From contig CM064434.1 of the NCBI GenBank assembly GCA_032690845.1, positions 4,094,108 to 4,158,107 on the forward strand: 64,000 nucleotides of DNA, read 5' to 3'. The position numbers were made by a program, and so were the translations under genes. Within the stretch, counting starts at the first letter, position 1, and every line of letters starts with the position of its first letter. Shown in pieces: positions 1 through 7,852 of this stretch. The notes beneath the pieces are model-generated. The model was not told the origin of the DNA. It saw nothing but the letters and a program-made list of their open reading frames with translations, and did not search any database. The DNA is from Eleusine coracana subsp. coracana (Eukaryota; Streptophyta; Magnoliopsida; Poales; Poaceae).

Positions 1-1338
1 AGCCCATAATTCCTGCAAGGCATGCAATGGTACTGTTGGAGGGCACTTGTGCCCCCTGACCCACTTTTCAGCACAATACTGGCAAAGATTCTGCGCACGC
101 CGAGCAACACAAAGAGCAGCAATCTTGTCATCGCCCGATGATGCACGGGATGCTTCAAGCCCACGATGATCTCCAGTACCAGGAGATCCCAATGTTTTGT
201 CCCGCCGAGGTGGTAGCGGCAGGGGAAGAGAGCTTCTATTTGGCTGCAGAATCGAGCCACTAGAGTATGATCTTCTGAATTCCTTGGGTCTTGCTGCATC
301 AGCTTCTTCCTGTAACAAAGCCAAGGTAGAGGCAGTATCCAAATTCGAAGGCCTTTGAACAAGAACAGAAGATTTAATGTCATCTTTTAAGCCATCAATA
401 AATCACATTGTGAAATACAAGGGATCGGTTTGGTTCTCATACGCTTCTAGCTGGTCCACTAGCTCAGCAAACTGCTCAACATACTCCTTAACAGAACCAG
501 TTTGTTTAATACGAAATAGTTGACGAATTAGCATCTCATGCTGATCACGACCAAAGCGGTTGTGAATCAAGTTGCAAAACTCAAACCAACTAGTGCTACG
601 CATACGATGTTCAGCCGATTGCAACCAGCGAGCAGCAACCCCTTCAAAATGCATACTAGCCACCTTAACCCAAACAGTAGGATCTACCGAATACATGTCA
701 AAATAGCTCTCGCATCTGGACTTCCACAACCTAGGGTTTTCTCCCTCGAATTTAGGAAAATTCATCTTAGGTAACTTTCCCATGTACCCGGTTTGCCACG
801 AACCCCCAGATCGATTAATTTCACATTCAGAAGTAGGACCAAACATGCGGAAAAAAGAACGAGATCTAGGATCAGACCCACCCGTCACCGGGATATGGGT
901 TTGGGTATAGACCATCCCAAATCCATGATCCCGGTGGTTTGTTTCAACGCGGTGCCCAAAGTTGGGGCTGTCGGCGCTTGCTCCGGCAGGTGGGCACGCG
1001 GATGCCGACTCGTTGTCGAGGACCCCAGTGTGGCGTGCCTTTGGATCTTTGGCTTCACGGTCGAAGAAGGTGTTCAGCTTTGTCAACTCAAGCTTGACCG
1101 CAGAAATTGACGACTCCACCTCAGGCTTCCAGTGGATGAAGGATTTATCGAAGGACTCGGCGGCGGACTCGATCGCGTCGACGCGCTCATCGCGGCGCAG
1201 CTCCGATACGGCAATCTCGGCGAAGCGCTTGTTCATCGTCTCAGTGTGGGAGGCGAATCCCGCCGCCACTCCTTGTGAGATCTCCTCGCGGACTTGCTTC
1301 ATCATCTCCTCGATTAGCAGCTTGGTATTGGGCTCCAT
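1..1338 (-). pseudogene. Ty3/gypsy retrotransposon gag, nonsense-mutated, continues beyond left edge
   Basis: Minus-strand gag of a Ty3/gypsy LTR retrotransposon. The likely ATG is at 1338 (protein begins MEPNTKLLIEE). An N-terminal coiled region is followed by the retrotransposon gag domain (motifs PKFEGENPRLWKSRCE, ARWLQS, FGRDQHE, GSVKEYVEQF). The frame is closed by a TGA at 400-402. Reading on in the same frame gives FIDGLKDDIKSS..., a variable linker and a CCHC-like knuckle (LCQYCAEKWVRGHKC) near 70-110, so the stop is most simply a C-to-T change of a CGA arginine codon. Protease and pol would lie left of base 1. The 5' LTR and primer binding site are on the right (1402-1728). The element is inactive in cis. 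Confident on family, less on the exact start. Confidence 0.85.
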
Positions 1339-1418
1339 GGCTCCGAAAAACTTCTGGCGCCGGGTGTAGTGGTCGTGCTCCTCCAGCACGGCCAAGGATC
1401 GATGTATCTGATACCAAT

Positions 1419-1728
1419 TGTTAACACCCTCGAAGGAGTGATAGAGATCAGAGAGGAAGAAAGGGGATAGGAATAGATCTGGATTGGGAAGAGAGAGATA
1501 ATTATCGTCTCCAGAGGAAGGAATACACTTAGGTCATAAATCTTTTCGTACCCCTCTCTCTCTCTCATCTCCTGCGTCTTATACACCGATGCACACACAC
1601 CTCCACACTACTCCCACTCTGGGCCGGATACATGGACGTTGCGAGTCCTGGGCCGAGATCACCTTCTAGGTTGGGCCGGGTCCATTGGCTTTTGGCCTGT
1701 AGCTTGTAGCTCTGGTACTTTACTGACA
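1419..1728 (-). repeat. LTR of the left-edge Ty3/gypsy element, with adjacent PBS
   Basis: Read on the minus strand the LTR begins TGTCAGTAAAG at 1728 and ends GGGTGTTAACA at 1419, so it has TG...CA ends and short TGT/ACA inverted termini. Two bases further in the element lies TGGTATCAGATAC (1404-1416), close to the tRNA-iMet primer binding site consensus. The gag start is about 65 bp beyond. The 3' boundary on the gag side is well supported. The outer boundary at 1728 is inferred from the terminal dinucleotide only, since the second LTR is outside the window. Confidence 0.6.
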
Positions 1729-1836
1729 AAGGTATGTATGTTGTTGCATCGGTTCGGTTGTACTGTATTGTGTTCTTCCTTATTAACATATTCCTCATGA
1801 TGATGTTGTTGATCAATGATTATTATGGTCGTGTAG

Positions 1837-2036
1837 CTGTGATGGAAGGCGGTGTGACAGTGGGGGAGCCCATCAGGCTGGAGCATGTGGCAGCGGCGAC
1901 GAATGCAACAAAACTGGTGTGCCAGAAATGTAGCTGTTGTGTAGCCTTGGACCCGAACCCGGAGGTCTGCTATTCAAGTTGCTGCTACTTGCAATCGCAA
2001 TTGGTGACCTGTGGATATGATAACAAGAACAAATAA
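1837..2036 (+). CDS. Last exon of a small cysteine-rich protein (hypothetical)
   Basis: An open frame ends in TAA at 2034-2036. Its distal part carries seven cysteines in a compact pattern (KLVCQKCSCC, PEVCYSSCCYL, QLVTCGYD), resembling small secreted plant cysteine-rich proteins whose second exon holds the Cys domain. A plausible splice acceptor (GTGTAG) lies at about 1831-1836, giving an exon that starts near VMEGGVTVGEP. The frame is also open upstream to 1734. The gypsy LTR at 1419-1728 lies immediately upstream, so any first exon would be separated from this one by the retrotransposon. I do not recognise a named gene, and it could be a dead remnant. Confidence 0.4.
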
Positions 2037-2126
2037 AAGGCAAAATCGGTATATCCATTGGTTATGCGATAATCCTTACTATGACGTATATGTGTCACTA
2101 GATGTTGTCGTATCCTTGTTCTCTTT

Positions 2127-2841
2127 GGGTATGTTCATTTCCTTTAGAAGCAAAAGTTTAGTTCCTAAAGTTTAGTCCAACTAAATTTTAGTCTCTAAAG
2201 TTTAGTTCTAGGGGTGTTCATTTCAATGGACTAAAGTTTAGCTCTTCTATGTGAAATGACCCATTTGCCCCCCCCCCTCCCCCACCATGCCATCGACGGA
2301 CCGACCCCACTGTCAAGGATGAAACCGCCAATTCGCACGCGCTCCTACCCCCACGCAGCTTCGGCGCCGCCCCGCGAGGGCACTGAGGCAGCGGATGACC
2401 TCGCGGGCGTTGAGGCGGCGCGTGATAGGCGGCGGAGGCCAGAGGGTGGAGCAGCAACGGGCGGCGGAGGGTTGAGCGGCAGTGGGCGGAGCAGCGGAGG
2501 GCTGAGTGTTGGAGGATTGTACGGTGCCGGGCGGCTGTGCGTGAAGCGGCGGAGGGCTGAGTGACAACGGGTGGGTGCATGTAGAGCATCGACAGCCGGC
2601 AGCATACGAAGCGGTGGAGCGTGTGGAGACAGAGAGGATGAGGAGAATGAGGGAGGGTAGGTGGAGTTCAGGTTCGAACAAAAAAAGTTTTAGTCCATTT
2701 TAGCATTTCTTTGAGGGTTGAAGTTTTACTCAGCTTTTAGTCTTTTGTACCAAACTTTAGTCCACCTGTTTGATGTTATTTGAGCTAAAGTTTAATCCAA
2801 ATTTTAGTATTAACCCTTTAGTTCTAGGAAACGAACAACCC
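2127..2841. mobile_element. TIR DNA transposon with GC-rich cargo
   Basis: The ends form imperfect inverted repeats: GGGTATGTTCATTTCCTTTAG at the left and, read from the right end, GGGGTTGTTCGTTTCCTAGAA. Both subterminal zones carry many copies of AAGTTTAGTC or its complement (about 2155-2245 and 2690-2820). The interior (2255-2660) is GC-rich with frames open by composition on both strands but no recognisable domain, as in elements that have picked up host DNA. TTT flanks both ends but I cannot define a confident target duplication, so the superfamily is uncertain. Confidence 0.55.
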
Positions 2842-2861
2842 CTTTGTTCTTGTTGTTGGCA

Positions 2862-3165
2862 TCGATGTCCTCTTCCGCCACCGATGACCTCTTCTTGTCC
2901 TTGCATGCGCGCCGGTGAGGTCCAGCGAGCAGTACATGTCCTCGATGACGATGATCGACTTGCTCAGAGGTTAATGGACCGCCGTGAGCGTAGTCAATGT
3001 CGGTGAACGTGATGGGACTCCACTATCGCTGGAGATGTTGGTGAAGAGCTTCCTCTGCCGTTCTGGACCATGACCTCGCGCCCTTGACATGCGAGACGTA
3101 GGAGTTGAGCATCAGGTCGCTGTGGCGGTCGAGAAACAAGAGCGTGTAAGTGTAACAGCGTTGGG
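2862..3165 (-). pseudogene. Relic of a BCS1-like AAA-ATPase gene
   Basis: On the minus strand, pieces of a plant mitochondrial-type AAA-ATPase (BCS1/OM66-like) appear in shifting frames: RHSDLMLNSYVSHVK and then REVMVQN and QRKLFTNISSDSG (N-terminal BCS1 region, about 3000-3135), followed by SKSIIVIEDMYCSLDLTGA (Walker B region, about 2905-2970). Relative to the family, the stretch between these, including the Walker A loop, is missing, and at least two frameshifts are present. It therefore cannot encode an ATPase. It lies directly beside the TIR element ending at 2841. Confidence 0.7.
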
Positions 3166-3206
3166 AGCTAGACCAGGGGCAAACCGAATGCGTGCGTGAT
3201 TTGCTT

Positions 3207-3335
3207 TGAAGGGTATGAGACAGGAAGGATGATGCCCTGTGTTTGCTCTGCCGCTTCAAGCTGCCGGCAAAGAGTCCGACACGGAGCAGGGCCAGGAAGT
3301 AAGACGACGTCGACGATCCTTTGACGTGCTACCAG
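3207..3335 (+). pseudogene. Deleted RING-H2 gene fragment
   Basis: The stretch matches the 3' part of the RING-H2 gene at 4308-4820. A decayed ATGCCCTG (MPC of the RING) is followed almost directly by CLLCRFKLPAK, so the middle of the ring, with the histidines and the following Cys, is deleted. Downstream bases AAGACGACGT.GACGATCCT (3301-3319) recur at about 3841-3859, suggesting a second scrap of the same 3' region there. No functional product is expected. It shows that this RING family has been duplicated and lost locally. Confidence 0.55.
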
Positions 3336-3363
3336 AATCGCTGCGATTTATGTTTGTTACGTA

Positions 3364-3463
3364 CTCCCTCCGTTTTTGAAATGCTATCATTAAGACAACA
3401 AAGTTAATTCAAATTTGAACTGAATTTGCTGTCTTAACGATAACATTTAGAGAATAGAGAAAG
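3364..3463. mobile_element. Small Stowaway-type MITE
   Basis: A 100-bp AT-rich unit flanked by TA on both sides (3362-3363, 3464-3465). The left terminus is CTCCCTCCGTTTTTG, the Stowaway/mariner signature, and the right terminus is its decayed complement (agagaatagagaaag). The interior is self-complementary (TAAGACAACAAAGTT... against ...CTGTCTTAACG). Confidence 0.65.
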
Positions 3464-3575
3464 TATGGTGTATGGATTATCATAGGCTCTAAAAGTGCCT
3501 GAATTCCTTTCAACAACGCCTGAATCACGGCTCAAAGTGACGTGCACGATCATCTTCTACTAGGCACACGCTAGC

Positions 3576-3815
3576 CAGTAACGGAGCTAGGTACAGAAAC
3601 TTGGGTATTCCCATTCTATGAAGCAGGAATTTTCTTTAATTTATATTACAATATTATGGATAAAATTCTCCATTTTTTACTAAAATTGAATGATAATACC
3701 ATATTTTGTCAGTCGTTTAAATAAATACTTAGTATAAATATTATGTAATAGTGATTGTTGCCAAAATGTTGGGTATTCCTGGGAATACCCAGGAATACCC
3801 GTAGCTCCGTCCATG
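3576..3815. mobile_element. hAT-like MITE
   Basis: The 240-bp element starts CAGTAACGGAGCTAGG and ends with the complement CGTAGCTCCGTCCATG, a terminus typical of plant hAT MITEs. The inner TIR also includes GGGTATTCC. Flanking 8-mers ACGCTAGC (3568-3575) and CTGCTAGC (3816-3823) match at 6 of 8 positions, consistent with a decayed hAT target duplication. There is no coding capacity. Confidence 0.65.
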
Positions 3816-4307
3816 CTGCTAGCAGAGGAAGACGTGGAGCAAGACGACGTGGACGATCCTCTGCTAGTTGAGTCGCTACTATTTCAGTTTGGATCGTAGC
3901 CCTTCAAAAACGAAGAAATCAGGTCGAATTTTTGCACTGTAAATTTTTGTATTACGAACAAGATCCATCTCTTGCACATGTACTACGGTTCTTTTTGCTC
4001 GTTTTCTTTTTTGGCCCGGTCAGAGTTTCCCAGTCCAATCGAGCCCATAGGGCTTCTCCGTGTCGGGATCGATCTGGAAAGATATGAGTCACCGCGTTTC
4101 AAGAAAGAAAAAAAAAAAGAGATTATTTGTATCGCCAATTCCCTTCCGACAAGTAAAACAACTCGACCAACTGTGTCGTCGTCGTCGTCTCCCCTGCATC
4201 TTGCATTGCTTCTCCTGCAACCGAGCTACGTACGCCGGAGCAGGAGCCGTGTTCCGGGCACGTACCGGGTATACATAAACGAGCGGTGCTAATTAATCTT
4301 GGGATCG

Positions 4308-4820
4308 ATGGAGGTGGGTCGTCGTCGTTACCTCTTGCCGCACGAGATGGTGGGTCCTCGTCGTCGTCACCTCTTCCCGCACGAGTTGTACTCCACACAG
4401 GAGCCGGCGACGACGACGGGACCACCTCCTCCTGCTCGGTTCCGTTCCGCGCCCCACGAGTTTTACGACGGCTCCATCATGACGACGACGCCCACTATTA
4501 GCTGGTACAGGAACGGCGGCTTCGGCGGCGTGCCGGCCTCCGCCGACGCCATCGCCGGCCTGCCGCTCACGACGGTGGACGCCGGCGAGGCGGCCGTGAA
4601 CGACCGGTGTGCGGTGTGTCACGAGGGGTACGAGGCGGGCGACAGGGTGAGGACGATGCCCTGCGCGCACGGCTTCCACGAGGGCTGTATCGTCGGCTGG
4701 CTCTTCGTTAGCCGGCTCTGCCCGCTCTGCCGATTCAAGCTGCCTACTGAAACAGAGCAGGCAGAGGAGGAGGAGCGTGCAGCAGCAGCGCGCTTGCGAC
4801 GACGATGGTCAAATGCATGA
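4308..4820 (+). CDS. RING-H2 finger protein (putative E3 ubiquitin ligase)
   Basis: A single-exon gene of 170 residues. The start is the ATG at 4308; the frame is also open to a TTG slightly upstream. The C-terminal RING-H2 finger begins at residue 101: CAVC...MPCAHGFHEGC...LCPLC, spacing C-x2-C-x14-C-x-H-x2-H-x2-C-x10-C-x2-C, with all eight zinc ligands present. Such domains bind E2 enzymes and promote ubiquitin transfer. The N terminus is basic and repetitive (RRRYLLPHEM, RRRHLFPHEL, SAPHEFY), reflecting a short tandem duplication at about 4318-4390. No membrane segment is evident. The tail LCRFKLPTETEQAEEEE matches the other RING-H2 loci at 29.4-32.4 kb, so these form one local family. Substrates are unknown. 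Confidence 0.8.
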   Translation: MEVGRRRYLLPHEMVGPRRRHLFPHELYSTQEPATTTGPPPPARFRSAPHEFYDGSIMTTTPTISWYRNGGFGGVPASADAIAGLPLTTVDAGEAAVNDRCAVCHEGYEAGDRVRTMPCAHGFHEGCIVGWLFVSRLCPLCRFKLPTETEQAEEEERAAAARLRRRWSNA

Positions 4821-4911
4821 GGGTGCAGTGTCTCTGTACGCGTGCATCATTGGAATCTGATCAGCTAATACATGACTTAACGTATCTTGTTAAGTATATG
4901 TAGTCTAAGCC

Positions 4912-4929
4912 TTTTTTTTTTTGAAAAAA
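4912..4929. mobile_element. Poly(T)/poly(A) micro-insertion with 11-bp duplication
   Basis: Eighteen bases (T11 then GAAAAAA) separate two perfect copies of TAGTCTAAGCC (4901-4911 and 4930-4940). This is the footprint expected of an extremely 5'-truncated retroposon in minus orientation, leaving only its tail. Slippage or recombination of a larger insertion could give the same outcome. Confidence 0.5.
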
Positions 4930-4989
4930 TAGTCTAAGCCTATTCATATGTGTGATTATCTGACATGAATTTTGGGTGCCAAATATTCT

Positions 4990-5455
4990 CTCTTTTTTTT
5001 TAAAAAAAGGCAGGAGAACTGTTATTCATTAAGAGGAGCAAAATAATTACAACCTAGTATTTACATCAAACAAACAAAGCCAAGGCAAAAGCGTGAACAA
5101 CAAACATACAGAATACACAGTGGGCAAGGACAAAGAATTATCATCCAGCCACACTGATAGAGCTGAGTTGAAGCAGCTGAACATTATCAATCACCTTTTG
5201 GGCTACTTGGTTGAATGAAGATTCAGTATTTTAAAAAAAAATTCAAGCATTGCGTTCTTTCCAAATTTCCCACCAGAAGTATAGAATAGCAGTCCAAGCA
5301 GTTTACGTTTAGTTACCTTGGGCTTGGATTTCGTGATGGATTGCTTCCACCTAGTAAGTCCCTGTGGGTTATATGATAAGCACTCTTGTGGCAAATTCAG
5401 TTTAGCTGTGTAATTGCACTGTGTGAATAGGTGCACATTTGTTTCACATTGAATA
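4990..5455 (-). mobile_element. 5'-truncated LINE with perfect 15-bp target site duplication
   Basis: The insertion is bounded by identical copies of GGTGCCAAATATTCT at 4975-4989 and 5456-5470. Read on the minus strand it ends in an A-rich tail (complement of 4990-5007). The 5' part encodes the end of a LINE ORF2: CETNVHLFTQCNYTAKL is the zinc-knuckle region after reverse transcriptase (zf-RVT), followed by a decayed version of the usual WWEIWKERN motif. Only about 466 bp remain, as expected for target-primed reverse transcription that stopped early. No function is expected. Confidence 0.85.
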
Positions 5456-5470
5456 GGTGCCAAATATTCT

Positions 5471-7128
5471 GAACTGTTAGTAGTTTATTTGGAATTATGT
5501 GTCGGCAAACATATCATATGGATGCTACTTGAATAGTAAATGAGTCGGTGAGGACCGGAGCTGTTGCTTGTTATGGCAGTTTCAAATTCGCAATCATGAG
5601 CAAGCATGTTATATGATCGATCGATCAAGATCAACTAGACTCATAGTTTTCTATGCATGTGGCCGGGATGAACAGCACCACACACAGTGCACATCATTGT
5701 CTGATAAAGTGAATCCCCGGGAAGATTGTGCACCTCGCAAATCCACAGTACAGGGAAAAAGATATTTTTGTTTTTTGATGATGATATATTTAAGGTTTGC
5801 TTGGCCCATATTACTGTCTTTTGGTGCGCACCATTTTCGTTCTTAGCTTATTCTAGCAATGTGCATGTGTATGACCATGGATCTCATGATTAATCAAGCA
5901 AACAGTTACAATGGCTTTTCCAGAATCATGATCTCTCATAGACATAAGGTGGGAATGTGTAGTAGACGGAGACGTGCATGGTTAGCGACCAGCGTGCCGT
6001 GCATGTGTAATTCATTGTTTGCAGTTGATTTGTAATTCTGTATGAATGTGACGCAAGATTGACTAGTATCCTGCAGTTGTAAAGTTGGTTGGGACTTATG
6101 GGTCGGCAAAACCTAAATGCTGTTTCCTCTGTCTTATTAAAAGTGTCACTTTTGAAATAGTCAAAGTCAGTTAAGTTTAACTAATTATATAGCCAAGCTT
6201 ATTAACATTTATAAGATTATATTAGTACATTATGAAAATAGATTTTATGATGAATCTAGTGAAATTGATTAGATCTTCTAAATATTAACATCTTTTTCTA
6301 TTGACTTGATCAAATCTGAGATAGCTTGACTTGGACTCGGTTAAAAATGATATTTTGAATGAGTCTGCTAGTTGAGATTTGAGACGGTTCTGATTGTAAT
6401 CTTGAATGTGCATTACGTACTGTGTAGGCATGTGTTACGTACGCATGCTATTCAAATTCTGCAGTTATTGAGGAACAAACTTGTCGATGAATGCATCACG
6501 TAGAGTCGTAGACTATTGTCCTCCTGATCATAAGCTGTCCTCAAGGAAATGCTACAGCAAGTTTGCACTCTATGTCAAATTCGTGAATGGTACATGAACT
6601 AAGTACTCATATATACCAAAAAAAACTAAGTACACGATCCATTATGACTTCCGCAGGCATGAACATGTTTCCCATAACAGACCCGCCACGGTGCTCAATT
6701 CCTACTGTAGAGAGATGTGGAACCATAAATCCTCACAGAGATGAGGAAAATGATAACCATTCAACTAATCAGAAACATGAAAAATAAATTATCAATGATT
6801 ACTTAATTTTTATTAATTATGATAATTTTTATTTCGTATCTTATCCTCATCTTAATCAATAGTCCCTATTGAATACCTCTTGGTACCTCCACATATCTCG
6901 TAAACACCATAAAAACCTCTTTGTTTTTTTAGAAAAAAAAGAAAGTCGGCAGTACGTATGAAGTGAAAGAAAACTTGTCAACTTGCACATACGCATGTGT
7001 TTTCAGACATACAACAGTTCATGAAACGTATTAGTATTCTTGAGAATGATTGGCAGCGAAATACTTGCCCCCTTCATTATATCCACGGATAGATGAATAG
7101 AGTATGCTTCAGAAGCAAGTTTTTTCTT
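5471..7128. other. Intergenic, AT-rich; one degenerate MITE, no gene seen
   Basis: No open frame here has a recognisable domain. Bases about 6124-6367 look like a decayed Stowaway-type MITE (TTCCTCTGTCTTATTAAAAG at the left, a weak complement around AATGATATTTTGAATGAG at the right). The rest shows no clear structure. Confidence 0.4.
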
Positions 7129-7495
7129 GAGAAGTTTTACTGTCTAAAATACTGGCTAGTAATTTTAAAAGATTACTGACCACTAGTTTAAGGGTAATTT
7201 TATAATTATACTTTTAACTAATAAATTTATGTTTATTTTTATAATAGAATAGTAAGTCTACCAAATCATTAAAATGTTAGTTTATCTTAAAAATATATAA
7301 AATATTAGTTATTAATCAATTTGTCAATGTAACTTTATTTATAACAATACAAATTAATTACTATAAACTTATAACTCATATTTGTTTCTCATATTGCCCT
7401 CAAATTAAGAAACTACTAGCCAACAGTTATAATTTTAGATTATAAAATCTATATTATTAGATCAAACTACTGGTCAGTAGTGTATAAAACTCCTC
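7129..7495. mobile_element. MITE, copy 1 of a family also found at 37.7 kb
   Basis: An AT-rich element of about 367 bp with termini GAGAAGTTTTACTG and ...AAAACTCCTC (complementary). It aligns along its whole length with 37715-38059, sharing blocks such as AAATGTTAGTTTATCTTAAAAA and GTAACTTTATTTATAACAAT. Internal TGGCCAGTAG/CTACTGGTCAGTAG motifs lie near the ends. The flanking duplication is decayed here but clean at the second copy. Confidence 0.65.
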
Positions 7496-7590
7496 TTCTT
7501 CTACCACTACTGAAATAGCACAATTCTGTCAGAAGTACCGAACTGCATCTGCTATAACTTGGGAGAATGGAGACATTGCTAGTAGTTTGA

Positions 7591-7699
7591 ATACACGACA
7601 AAATGTTATCTGTAGCCAGTGGGCATAGCAGTGTGGGTATTTCATACACGACAAAATGTTATCTGTAGCCAGTGGGCATAGCAGTGTGGGTATTTCATA
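7591..7699. repeat. 53-bp tandem duplication downstream of CYP90A
   Basis: Two head-to-tail copies (7591-7643 and 7644-7696) of a unit starting ATACACGACAAAATG and ending GGGTATTTC, identical by eye. It lies about 150 bp beyond the CYP90A stop, in the likely 3' UTR or just past it. Confidence 0.85.
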
Positions 7700-7852
7700 A
7701 GCAACTGACTGCTGTTGGTACCAAGTTACAGATAACAAAGGAGATAAAAGGAGGGGGAAAACGCTATTACTACTCTACCAGCGACATTCTTTTCTATTTG
7801 TCTACGCTTAGTCTTGCTTCGAGGGCGATAGTAACCGGAATCTAATATGAGG

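Noticed and set aside
2256..2681. Overlapping Gly/Pro/Arg-rich frames
   Set aside because: They lie inside a TIR element in GC-rich DNA on both strands, with no conserved motif; treated as cargo of the element.
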